Assembly: GCA_017960545.1 (NCBI GenBank)
Contig: JAGCYZ010000032.1
Location: 1-36,890 of the forward strand
Source: Bacteroidales bacterium
Lineage (GTDB): Bacteria; Bacteroidota; Bacteroidia; Bacteroidales; UBA932
Length of the DNA stretch: 36,890 nt
Direction of reading: 5' to 3'
The notes under the pieces are model-generated. The model had not been told where the DNA came from. It saw only the letters and a program-made list of their open reading frames with translations, and ran no database searches. This document shows, one piece after another, positions 9,320 through 18,128 of this stretch. Within the stretch, counting starts at the first letter, position 1. Each line of letters starts with the position of its first letter. The position numbers were made by a program, and so were the translations under genes.

Positions 9320-9327
9320 CAAATATA
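9320..9327 (-). promoter_or_regulatory. Bacteroidetes -7 element for glyA
   Basis: TATATTTG on the minus strand, 25 bases before the glyA start, matches TAnnTTTG. The -33 element is not clear. Confidence 0.55.
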
Positions 9328-9339
9328 ACAAAATAATGT

Positions 9340-9347
9340 TACTTTTG
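9340..9347 (+). promoter_or_regulatory. Bacteroidetes -7 element for the TrmH-family gene
   Basis: TACTTTTG matches TAnnTTTG and ends only 8 bases before the ATG at 9356. If it is used, the transcript would have almost no 5' leader. Confidence 0.5.
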
Positions 9348-9355
9348 CACCCATA

Positions 9356-9880
9356 ATGAGCCACCGCAAATTACTTAACAGCGAACTGGGCAGGATAAGC
9401 CCGGAACAGTACCGCCGCAGGCAGCCCGGCGGCGTCGTTGTGGTGCTGGACAACATACGCAGCGCCCACAACGTGGGCAGCGTATTCCGCACCGCAGACG
9501 CCTTTGGGATAGACAAGATCTACCTGTGCGGGATTTGCGCGTGTCCGCCTTCGGCGGAAATCCACAAATCCGCACTAGGGGCGGAGCAGAGCGTGGAATG
9601 GGAGCACTGCGCGGACACGCTGGAAGCGGTGGAGCGCCTGCGAGCCCAGGGCTACACGCTGGTAAGCGTGGAGCAGACGGAAGGCGCCGTCAGCCTGGAG
9701 GACTTCGTCCGCCGGGAAGGCGCCAGGTACGCGGTTGTCTTCGGCAATGAAGTTGACGGAGTGCAGCAGAGCGTCGCTGACGCCTCGGACCTGGTTCTGG
9801 AAATCCCCCAGTGGGGCACCAAGCACTCCCTCAACGTATCCGTAGCGGTTGGAGTGGTTCTCTGGCACTTCCGCCCTTGA
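9356..9880 (+). CDS. TrmH/SpoU family RNA 2'-O-methyltransferase
   Basis: SPOUT-fold methyltransferase of 174 residues. Motif 1 (LDNIRSAHNVGSVFRTADAFG), motif 2 (YAVVFGNEVDGV) and motif 3 (IPQWGTKHSLNVSVAVGVVLW) are all present, so the SAM knot is intact. It is a short form without an added N-terminal substrate-binding domain; the substrate (tRNA or rRNA position) cannot be assigned. It is read from its own promoter, divergent to glyA. An in-gene palindrome TCCGCC/GGCGGA at about 9546-9560 codes for part of the usual IHKSALGAE region and seems ordinary. Confidence 0.92.
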   Translation: MSHRKLLNSELGRISPEQYRRRQPGGVVVVLDNIRSAHNVGSVFRTADAFGIDKIYLCGICACPPSAEIHKSALGAEQSVEWEHCADTLEAVERLRAQGYTLVSVEQTEGAVSLEDFVRREGARYAVVFGNEVDGVQQSVADASDLVLEIPQWGTKHSLNVSVAVGVVLWHFRP

Positions 9881-9952
9881 CCCGTGACAATTTGGCAGTC
9901 TTCCGGCATTAGGCACAGACCTTGCGCTTATTCTTATGACGCAAGGTTGTCA

Positions 9953-10082
9953 TTCTGAGCATAGCGAAGAATCCAGACCCTTCGACAGAGCTCAGGGTGA
10001 CAACTATTTTCAGGGTGACAACTATTTTCAGGATGACAACTATTTTCAGGATGACAACTATTTTCAGGGTGACAAACTATTA
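9953..10082. repeat. Paired dispersed repeat with 18-base tandem tail
   Basis: Two copies of the dispersed repeat meet head to head (TGTCATTCTGAGC inward against GCTCAGGGTGACA outward, about 9952-10007), making an imperfect palindrome. From 9993 the end CAGGGTGACA plus ACTATTTT is repeated about five times at an 18-base period (9993, 10011, 10029, 10047, 10065), with G/A change in CAGGRTGACA. The array lies immediately before groES. The reading frame across it (CHSEHSEES..., then GDNYFQ repeats) is the repeat translated and not a gene. Confidence 0.9.
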
Positions 10083-10110
10083 AATGATACAATAATTAAA
10101 ACAGATAAAA

Positions 10111-10377
10111 ATGATAAGACCATTGGCAGACAGAGTGCTTATCGAGCCTCAGGAGGCTCAGGCACAGACAGTTTCCGGACTATTTATTCCGGATGTAGCT
10201 AAGGAAAAATCTCAACAGGGAAAGGTCATGGCTGTAGGGCCAGGCAAAAAGGATGAACCCATAGAAGTGAAAGTGGGGGATGAAGTTCTATACGGCAAAT
10301 ACTCCGGCACAGAGGTTACTGTTGATGACAAAACTTTCATTATTGTTAAACAATCTGACATTTTAGCAATCCTGTAA
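10111..10377 (+). CDS. groES: Co-chaperonin GroES
   Basis: Lid of the GroEL chamber, 88 residues. The start [27 protein letters not shown] holds the hallmark mobile loop; the [11 protein letters not shown] and [12 protein letters not shown] strands follow. It lies 3 bases before groEL. No TAnnTTTG promoter or inverted CIRCE-like operator was found in the gap upstream, which is filled by tandem repeats; transcription control is therefore unclear from the sequence. Confidence 0.97.
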   Translation: MIRPLADRVLIEPQEAQAQTVSGLFIPDVAKEKSQQGKVMAVGPGKKDEPIEVKVGDEVLYGKYSGTEVTVDDKTFIIVKQSDILAIL

Positions 10378-12003
<1,626 letters not shown>

Positions 12004-12015
12004 TAACGTCGTAAT

Positions 12016-12100
12016 AGACTCAAAGACCCCTGTGGGGGGAAGGACCGACAAAGCAGGCTAAAGCCGAAAAGTCCTTCCCCCCACAGGGGTCTCTGAGTCT
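12016..12100. repeat. Long hairpin H1 with conserved cap (groEL downstream)
   Basis: Arms of 30 bases (12016-12045 and 12071-12100) pair with one mismatch. The 25-base cap between them, read on the minus strand, is TTTTCGGC-TTT-AGCCTGCTTTGTCG, the same motif as at 13393, 18988 and 36691. It sits between convergent groEL and the Ig-like gene and may end transcription both ways, but has no T-tract. Confidence 0.92.
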
Positions 12101-12113
12101 GTAAACGGGCCTT

Positions 12114-12497
12114 TTACTGGACGGTAACCTTGCAGGTGGCCTCGTACCCGCCATCCATTGTCTTTGCCTTGATTATGGCCGTTCCTGGCGCAATGCCGGT
12201 AACTGAACCGATGCACGGATTGTCAGCATAATGAGTGACCGTCGCTATCATTATGCTGGAGGAAGTCCAGTCTATTTCCTTGTTGGTTGCATTGGCCGGC
12301 TGGATGGTTGCATTCAGCAGGAAGTCTTGCGGATAAGAAACAGTTACATCCGTCTTATCCAGGGTTATGCCTGTCACGCTCACTTTAAGGGGCTTAGGCA
12401 CAGGTTGGGGAAAGGGTTTTGGCTTAACCAACTCCCCTTTGCGGCGGAAGACCTTTATCCGCAGAAAATTCACGAATTTTTTAAAAATATCTCTCAT
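12114..12497 (-). CDS. Small Ig-like (BIG2-type) domain protein
   Basis: Protein of 127 residues. A basic N-terminus (RDIFKKFVNFLRIKVFRRKGE) and a proline-rich linker (about 25-36) precede one bacterial Ig-like domain with the usual VTGITLDKTDVTVSYPQDFLLNATIQPANATNKEIDWTSS layout and GIAPGTAIIKAKTMDGGYEATCKVTV close. Such domains normally occur in secreted proteins, yet no signal peptide or lipobox is seen, which is odd. It may be cytoplasmic, or a remnant of a larger surface protein. It has its own promoter (TTTG-N20-TATATTTG). Confidence 0.75.
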   Translation of the reverse strand: MRDIFKKFVNFLRIKVFRRKGELVKPKPFPQPVPKPLKVSVTGITLDKTDVTVSYPQDFLLNATIQPANATNKEIDWTSSSIMIATVTHYADNPCIGSVTGIAPGTAIIKAKTMDGGYEATCKVTVQ

Positions 12498-12578
12498 TCT
12501 GACTTGGTATATAGTTTTAGAACTAGGTTATTGATTCTCGACAACGGTTACTACACAGGTTGCCGGCTCGATTATTTA

Positions 12579-12610
12579 CAAATATAACAACGAGGCTTCC
12601 GTATTGCAAA
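12579..12610 (-). promoter_or_regulatory. Promoter for the Ig-like gene
   Basis: On the minus strand TTTG (12610-12607), 20 bases, TATATTTG (12586-12579). This is a full match to the Bacteroidetes sigma-ABfr consensus. The ATG at 12497 is about 80 bases further on. Confidence 0.75.
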
Positions 12611-12632
12611 ATATTTCTAGACAATGTAATAC

Positions 12633-12660
12633 AAAAAAAGACGGCCGGAAAGGCCGTCCA
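12633..12660 (-). terminator. Intrinsic terminator after tRNA-Val
   Basis: On the minus strand, a 7-bp stem GACGGCC/GGCCGTC (12658-12652 with 12646-12640) is followed by a run of seven T (12639-12633). It lies directly after the tRNA 3' end. Confidence 0.85.
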
Positions 12661-12664
12661 TCGG

Positions 12665-12742
12665 TGGTGGGAGATGAGGGAGTCGAACCCCCGACCCTCT
12701 GCTTGTAAGGCAGACGCTCTAAACCAACTGAGCTAATCTCCC
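12665..12742 (-). tRNA. tRNA-Val (anticodon UAC)
   Basis: A full cloverleaf can be drawn on the minus strand: acceptor GGGAGAT/ATCTCCC, D arm GCTC/GAGC, anticodon stem TCTGC/GCAGA with loop CTTACAA (anticodon TAC), and T stem with loop TTCGACT. The 78 bases include an encoded 3' CCA (12667-12665). It lies between folC and the terminator at 12633-12660. Confidence 0.96.
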
Positions 12743-12799
12743 GTAGGGATTGCAAAGGTAAGGAAAAAATCAGGAGTTGCAAATTTTTTTTGAGTTTTT

Positions 12800-14164
12800 T
12801 CAAACTTCCTGCAGTTTGAGGTAGTCCGCAACCACAAAAGTGCTGCCTCCAATGTATATGAGGGACTGCGGAGTTGCCAAGGCCGAAGCCTTTGACACTG
12901 CGTCAGCGACGCTGTCACAGGCCTGGGCGTTGGGGAGCAGATCCTTCGCTTCGCTCAGGATGACAGAAGCAGGCAGGGCGCGCGGCGTATCCGGGGCGGC
13001 AAAGAAGTACTCCGCCTCCTGCGGCATCAGTGGAAGGATGCCAGCAAAGTCCTTATCGGCCATAACGCCGTAAACTATCAGCAATTTGTCATAGGTGCCG
13101 GAGGCCATCATCTCCCCCAGGCGCGCGAAGTTTCCTTTGAGCGCTGCGGGATTGTGGCCTATGTCCGCGATTGTAAGCGGGCTCCTGCGGACCGCTTCCC
13201 AGCGTCCGCGCAGCCCCGTCATCGCCGCAGCGCGGCACAAGGCGTCCACATTAGGTTCCTCCCCCAGCAAATCCAGCGCGCACAGCACTGTGCGAAGGTT
13301 TTCCGCCTGGCACTCCCCCTGCAGGTCCATCTGCGCCAGCACTTCTTCCAATGGCTCTACTTTGTCTGAAGGAGTACTTGGTTGAAAAGGGCTTTCGGCG
13401 TCAAGCCTGTTGTTATCGCCCTTTTCAACCAGGTGCTCCTTCTGGCAGCACAGATCCTTCGCTTCGCTCAGGATGACAGGGAAATCGGGGGCGAAGAAGA
13501 GAGGGCAGTGGGCCTCCGCGGCGGCGGCTTCGAAGACCGGAGCCGTTTCATCGTCCATCTCCCCCACGACCGCGGGCACCCCGCCCTTGAAGATTCCGGC
13601 CTTCTGGCCGGCGATCAGGGCGCGGGTGTCGCCCAGCAGCGCGCAGTGGTCCAATCCTATGGAGGTGACCACGCACAGCTCAGGCACTATGATATTGGTA
13701 GAATCCAAGAGTCCGCCCAGACCCACTTCAATGACGGCAATGTCAACCTGTTCCCGGTCAAAGTACCAGAAAGCCATCCCGGTAGTGATCTCAAAGAAAG
13801 ACAGTTCCGGCGAATCGAACCTGTCCAGGAACTCCACCACGCTCTCCCTGGGAATCATCTCGTAGCCGCCTTCCTCCACAATCTTTATCCTCTCCCTGAA
13901 ATCCAGCAGATGGGGCGATGTAAAAAGCCCCACGCGGTATCCGTTTCCTGCCAGGGACGCGGCAAGCAAGGAACAGACGGATCCTTTACCGTTTGTTCCG
14001 GCCACGTGGATGCACCTGAGCCGGCTTGAAGGGCTGCCCGCCCTGCGGTCCAGTTCCCTTATCCGGTCAAGCCCCGGCTTGTAGGAATCCGCCGAAAAAC
14101 CTGCCGTCTGCACTGACTGATGGCGCTCAAACAGGTTATTTATTATTTGTTCGTAGTCTGACAT
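12800..14164 (-). CDS. folC: Bifunctional folylpolyglutamate/dihydrofolate synthase with repeat insertions
   Basis: Mur-ligase-like enzyme that joins glutamate to dihydropteroate or folates. P-loop AGTNGKGSVCSLLAASL (about 54-70), the dihydropteroate loop TSPHLLDFRERI, GLGGLLDSTNI and the C-terminal DIGHNPAALKGNF are intact. At 454 residues it is somewhat longer than usual (about 420-430). The extra length maps to dispersed repeats in frame: VILSEAKDL at about 229-238 and again at about 400-409, both from the same 28-base DNA unit, and hairpin H2 coding for about 243-265 (HLVEKGDNNRLDAESPFQP). The insertions fall between conserved motifs, so activity may be kept. Its promoter is divergent from the gene at 14216. 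Confidence 0.93.
   Translation of the reverse strand: MSDYEQIINNLFERHQSVQTAGFSADSYKPGLDRIRELDRRAGSPSSRLRCIHVAGTNGKGSVCSLLAASLAGNGYRVGLFTSPHLLDFRERIKIVEEGGYEMIPRESVVEFLDRFDSPELSFFEITTGMAFWYFDREQVDIAVIEVGLGGLLDSTNIIVPELCVVTSIGLDHCALLGDTRALIAGQKAGIFKGGVPAVVGEMDDETAPVFEAAAAEAHCPLFFAPDFPVILSEAKDLCCQKEHLVEKGDNNRLDAESPFQPSTPSDKVEPLEEVLAQMDLQGECQAENLRTVLCALDLLGEEPNVDALCRAAAMTGLRGRWEAVRRSPLTIADIGHNPAALKGNFARLGEMMASGTYDKLLIVYGVMADKDFAGILPLMPQEAEYFFAAPDTPRALPASVILSEAKDLLPNAQACDSVADAVSKASALATPQSLIYIGGSTFVVADYLKLQEV
12939..12966. repeat. Dispersed repeat copy inside folC (site 2)
   Basis: A 28-base unit, AGATCCTTCGCTTC followed by GCTCAGGATGACAG, is identical to the copy at 13452-13479. On the folC strand it is read as VILSEAKDL, in frame, near the C-terminus. 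Confidence 0.93.
13371..13439. repeat. Long hairpin H2 with conserved cap inside folC
   Basis: Arms of 22 bases (13371-13392 and 13418-13439) pair at 20 of 22 positions. The cap (13393-13417, 25 bases) is TTTCGGC-GTCA-AGCCTGTTGTTATC, the family motif. The whole hairpin lies in the folC coding sequence without breaking the frame. Confidence 0.93.
13452..13479. repeat. Dispersed repeat copy inside folC (site 1)
   Basis: The same 28 bases as at 12939-12966, in the same orientation and same reading phase (VILSEAKDL). It is only 12 bases from hairpin H2, so two different repeat types sit side by side in the gene. Confidence 0.93.
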
Positions 14165-14165
14165 A

Positions 14166-14196
14166 TTTGAAGTGTTTCCAAAAATAGTTAATTTTG
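14166..14196 (+). promoter_or_regulatory. Promoter for the PurL/AIRS-like gene
   Basis: TTTG (14166-14169), 19 bases, TAATTTTG (14189-14196): full consensus. The ATG at 14216 is 19 bases downstream. Confidence 0.8.
14179..14186 (-). promoter_or_regulatory. Possible -7 element for folC
   Basis: TATTTTTG on the minus strand, 14 bases before the folC ATG at 14164. It overlaps the plus-strand promoter at 14166-14196, so the two divergent genes may compete for polymerase. No -33 TTTG at proper spacing. Confidence 0.45.
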
Positions 14197-14215
14197 AAGT
14201 CTTATAGAACGCAAA

Positions 14216-15337
14216 ATGAAGAAATTCTCATCGGCTCTTCTTTCCTCTTACATCATTGACGGGGTCCCCCAGGCTCTTTCTCCAATAGAAATGCTTAACG
14301 ACATTTCCATTGAGAAGCACCCTGTAGAGGACTTCTCCGAGACCATTGCCGATGAAACCACAGACCCCGAGCTCAAGACCTGCGCCGTTGACGCGGAGCA
14401 TATGCACTACTACCTGAACAAGGTGGCAGCCACTTCCCGCAAGGATTTCCCTTTTGCGTTCCCCGCCCAATACACTAAGAGCCTCATCGCCTGCGAACTC
14501 ATCGAGACCCTTTGGAAGGACGGCCATTTCAGGCTCCCGGACCTGGCGCTCACCGCCAAATGGGAGTGGTGCGACGGCGGTCTCGGGCGCTTCGCCGCTC
14601 TCTACTGGTCCTGCGAGGCCGCGGCAGACTTCATAGACGCACTTGGCATACGCCTTCAGAAATACAATGTTTACAAGGCCGATGATTGCCGCCTCAGTTT
14701 AAGCGCCGCAATAGCGGTGAACCAGCCCGAGGCCTTTGACGAACTCACCGACGCCGCATCTGAGGGAGAGCCATTCCTCCAGCGCAAGCTCATCGTGCCG
14801 CAAGGCATTGTCCCTGACGCCGAAAGCTGGCTGATATTCATCCCCTTCGACACCTGCGATTTCCGCCTTGGCGGATCCATTTTCTCCGAGGTTGTAGGAG
14901 GCACCCCCGACCCTGCCCCCGAGACCGGCGACGCAGACTATTTCATGGACTGCTTCGAACTGGTGCGCGAGCTTGCAGAAGACGGCATTCTGCTCAGCGC
15001 CGCAACCGTCCGCGAAGGCGGCTTGCTTGCAGCAATGCGCCGTATGAGCGCGGCCTGCGGCGCCTGCATCAACCTTGCGGACATCAAGAACACCTATCAC
15101 GAGAAAGACTCCATCCGAATCCTCTTTTCCGAGGTTCCCGGAGCACTCATCCAGATAAGGGACATCGACTTTGACTACATAGACGCAGAAATGCTCCTGC
15201 AGGACATAGTTTATTTCCCGCTGGGCCATCCCGACATAAAAAGCAGGGACATTACCGTGCTGGATTCCGGCAAAACTTCAATAGAAGCCATACTGGATTC
15301 GCTTATCCGCAGCCAAAGTTCAGAAGGTGAAGATTAA
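14216..15337 (+). CDS. PurL/AIR synthase-related protein, function unknown
   Basis: Protein of 373 residues without signal peptide or membrane segment. The second half (about 230-340) resembles the C-terminal domain of the PurM/PurL (AIR synthase) superfamily: a D.MDCFELVRELAEDGILLSAATVREGGLLAAMRRMSAACG stretch like PurL's substrate-dependent DGGL region, then SIRILFSEVPGALIQI like the family's LFSE.PGR strand. The N-terminal half, with LTAKWEWCDGGLGRF, may be the matching AIRS N-domain but is too divergent to be sure. ATP-binding residues of PurL cannot be confirmed, so enzymatic activity is doubtful; a PurL-derived paralogue is the best guess. It has a full consensus promoter and lies 63 bases before the pyruvate phosphate dikinase gene. 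Confidence 0.55.
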   Translation: MKKFSSALLSSYIIDGVPQALSPIEMLNDISIEKHPVEDFSETIADETTDPELKTCAVDAEHMHYYLNKVAATSRKDFPFAFPAQYTKSLIACELIETLWKDGHFRLPDLALTAKWEWCDGGLGRFAALYWSCEAAADFIDALGIRLQKYNVYKADDCRLSLSAAIAVNQPEAFDELTDAASEGEPFLQRKLIVPQGIVPDAESWLIFIPFDTCDFRLGGSIFSEVVGGTPDPAPETGDADYFMDCFELVRELAEDGILLSAATVREGGLLAAMRRMSAACGACINLADIKNTYHEKDSIRILFSEVPGALIQIRDIDFDYIDAEMLLQDIVYFPLGHPDIKSRDITVLDSGKTSIEAILDSLIRSQSSEGED

Positions 15338-15400
15338 AGTGCTGTTTAATAGAATATTTTTAGTAAATTCGCAAGTTTAATTACAAGGCTATATAAAAAT

Positions 15401-18121
15401 ATGTTTGAAAGGAAAAAAAGAGTTTACCGTTTTGGCGGAAAGACCGCAGAGGGTGACGGTAAAATGAGGGAGCTCCTTGGTGGAAAAGGAGCCAATTTGG
15501 CAGAAATGAGCAAGCTTGGCTTGCCGGTACCTGCAGGTTTTACAATTACAACTGAATGCTGCGCAGAATACTACGCTCTGGGCGGCTCATATACAGAGGA
15601 GCTCAAGGGAGAGGTTGCTGCCGCCCTTGAAGCCACCGAGGCCCTTATGGGCGCAAAATTCGGGGACAAGAAGAACCCGCTGCTGGTAAGCTGCCGTTCA
15701 GGCGCCCGCAGCTCAATGCCTGGTATGATGGATACCATCCTGAACATCGGACTCTGCTCCGACACCATCCCCGGAATGATAGAGAAAACAGGCAACCCAC
15801 GTTTCGTTTATGACGCATACAGGCGTCTCATCATGATGTACTCCGACGTTGTAATGGAGAAAGCCGAAGGCATTGAGCCCGAGGACGGCCAGGGCATACG
15901 CCAGCAGCTCGACAAGATGATGGGCGACCTCAAGGATGCAAAAGGATACAAACTTGACACTGAAATCACCGCCGACGAGCTAAAGCAGCTCTGCGAGCTC
16001 TTCAAGAAGAAGGTGAAGGAAGTCCTTGGAGTTGAATTCCCTGACAACGCAAAGGCACAGCTTTGGGGCTCAATTGGTGGAGTATTCAAGTCCTGGAACG
16101 GAAAGAGGGCCATCGCATACCGCAAGATCGAGAAGATTCCCGATGACTGGGGCACAGCAGTGAACGTACAGTCAATGGTATTCGGAAATATGGGCGAGAC
16201 CTCCGCTACCGGAGTTGCTTTCTCACGCAACCCTGCCATTGGAGACAACAAGTTCTACGGAGAGTGGCTCATCAACGCCCAGGGCGAGGATGTTGTTGCA
16301 GGTATCCGCACCCCCAACCCCCTGAACGAGGCCACCAAGACAGACCATAACAAGAGCCTTGTATCACTTGAGAAGGCTATGCCTGAGGTTTACAAGGAGC
16401 TCGATGACATCCGCATACTTCTGGAAAACCATTTCCACGATATGCAGGACATTGAGTTCACCATCCAGGACGGCAAACTCTATATGCTCCAGTGCCGCAT
16501 TGGCAAGAGGACGGGACTTGCAGCCCTCCAGATGGCTATGGATATGCTTGACGAGGGTATGATTGACGAGCGCACAGCCGTCCTCAGGGTATCCCCCTCC
16601 CAGCTTGACGAGATCCTCCACCCTATCCTTGCACCCGCTTCCGAGAAGAAGGCAAAGGTTATCGCCCACGGACTTCCCGCATCTCCGGGCGGAGCAGTAG
16701 GACAGATCTACTTCACCATCGAGGATGCAATGAAAGAGTACGCAAAGGGCAAGAAGGTGATCCTGGTCCGCGAAGAGACCTCTCCTGAGGATATCGAAGG
16801 AATGAGGGTTGCCGACGGAATCCTCACCACCCGCGGAGGTATGACCTCTCACGCAGCCCTTGTGGCCCGTGGATGGGGCAAGTGCTGTATCGTAGGATGC
16901 GAGGCAATGAAGATTGACTTCGCAAACAAGACCGTAAGCTTTGGCGACGCCAAGTTCAAGGAGGGCGACTGCCTCTCACTGAACGGATCCAAGGGCCTTG
17001 TTTACGGCAGCAAGATTGACACGATGGACGCTTCCGAGAACCCTCTGTTCAAGAAGTTCATGGCCATCGTGGACAAATACCGCCGCCTGGGAATCCGCAC
17101 CAACGCAGACACCCCTGAAGACGCCGCACGCGCGCTTCAGTTTGGCGCAGAAGGCATCGGCCTGTTCCGTATCGAGCATATGTTCTATGGCAAGCACTCT
17201 GAACTTCCTCTCTCCAAGCTTCGCAAGATGATCCTCTGCGACACCGAGAAAGAGCGCAAGGCAGCCCTTACAGAGCTTGAGCCGTTCATCAAGGCTTCCG
17301 TCAAGAGCACAATGAAGATTATGGACGGCAAGCCGGTTGTATTCCGTCTGCTTGACCCGCCTCTGCACGAGTTCGTTCCCAAGAGCAACGACAAGAAGGC
17401 CGAGATTGCAAAGGAACTTGGCGTAACCGTAGAGGAGATCGAGAAGAGAGGCGAGCACCTGCACGAGGTTAACCCTATGATGGGTCACCGCGGAGTTCGT
17501 CTGCACGTTTCCTTCCCTCTCATTGCTGAGACCCAGTACAGGGCCATCTTCACCGCTACTGCAGAACTTATCAACGAGGGTTACAAGCCAATCCCTGAGA
17601 TTATGATCCCTGTTACCATCTCTGCACGTGAGCTCAGCTTCCAGAAGGGAATCTGCGACCGTATCCGCTCAGAGGTTGAAGGCCGCTATATGATGACCAT
17701 CAACTACAAGTTCGGTACAATGATCGAGATCCCTCGCGCAGCCCTTACAGCTAACCGTATGGCCCGCACAGCAGAGTTCTTCAGCTTTGGAACCAACGAC
17801 CTCACCCAGATGACCTTCGGCTTCTCCCGTGACGACGTAGGAACCTTTATGGGCGACTACCTTGGCAACAAGATCCTGGATGCAGATCCGTTCCAGACCA
17901 TTGACACCAAGGGTGTAGGCAAGCTTGTAGAGTACGGTATCCAGGGAGGACGTTCCCAGAGACCTGACCTCAAGTGCGGTATCTGCGGTGAGCACGGCGG
18001 CGATCCTGACTCAATCGAGTTCTTCAACAAGATTGGTCTGGACTACGTTTCCTGCTCTCCTTTCCGCGTACCTATCGCACGCCTTGCCGCCGCACAGGCT
18101 GCAATCCGCCAGAGCGAATAA
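15401..18121 (+). CDS. ppdK: Pyruvate, phosphate dikinase
   Basis: Reversibly converts pyruvate, ATP and phosphate to phosphoenolpyruvate, AMP and diphosphate; in anaerobes it often works in glycolysis. The 906 residues carry the N-terminal ATP-grasp domain (GGKGANLAEMSKLGLPVPAGFT; SCRSGARSSMPGMMDTILN), the phosphohistidine domain with GGMTSHAALVARGWG (His484) and the C-terminal PEP/pyruvate barrel with CGICGEHGGDP (catalytic Cys862). Length is usual. The upstream gap holds TAAATTCG at 15364-15371, a weak match to the -7 consensus. The phosphatase gene follows after 7 bases. Confidence 0.97.
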   Translation: MFERKKRVYRFGGKTAEGDGKMRELLGGKGANLAEMSKLGLPVPAGFTITTECCAEYYALGGSYTEELKGEVAAALEATEALMGAKFGDKKNPLLVSCRSGARSSMPGMMDTILNIGLCSDTIPGMIEKTGNPRFVYDAYRRLIMMYSDVVMEKAEGIEPEDGQGIRQQLDKMMGDLKDAKGYKLDTEITADELKQLCELFKKKVKEVLGVEFPDNAKAQLWGSIGGVFKSWNGKRAIAYRKIEKIPDDWGTAVNVQSMVFGNMGETSATGVAFSRNPAIGDNKFYGEWLINAQGEDVVAGIRTPNPLNEATKTDHNKSLVSLEKAMPEVYKELDDIRILLENHFHDMQDIEFTIQDGKLYMLQCRIGKRTGLAALQMAMDMLDEGMIDERTAVLRVSPSQLDEILHPILAPASEKKAKVIAHGLPASPGGAVGQIYFTIEDAMKEYAKGKKVILVREETSPEDIEGMRVADGILTTRGGMTSHAALVARGWGKCCIVGCEAMKIDFANKTVSFGDAKFKEGDCLSLNGSKGLVYGSKIDTMDASENPLFKKFMAIVDKYRRLGIRTNADTPEDAARALQFGAEGIGLFRIEHMFYGKHSELPLSKLRKMILCDTEKERKAALTELEPFIKASVKSTMKIMDGKPVVFRLLDPPLHEFVPKSNDKKAEIAKELGVTVEEIEKRGEHLHEVNPMMGHRGVRLHVSFPLIAETQYRAIFTATAELINEGYKPIPEIMIPVTISARELSFQKGICDRIRSEVEGRYMMTINYKFGTMIEIPRAALTANRMARTAEFFSFGTNDLTQMTFGFSRDDVGTFMGDYLGNKILDADPFQTIDTKGVGKLVEYGIQGGRSQRPDLKCGICGEHGGDPDSIEFFNKIGLDYVSCSPFRVPIARLAAAQAAIRQSE

Positions 18122-18128
18122 TTGAATT

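Noticed and set aside
9546-9560. TCCGCC/GGCGGA palindrome in the TrmH-family gene as a further hairpin insertion
   Set aside because: It lacks the cap motif and long arms, and the coded residues match the usual family sequence without added length.
9936-10202. Open frame with CHSEHSEES and GDNYFQ repeats before groES
   Set aside because: It is the dispersed repeat and its 18-base tail read as protein; it overlaps the start of groES and has no start context.
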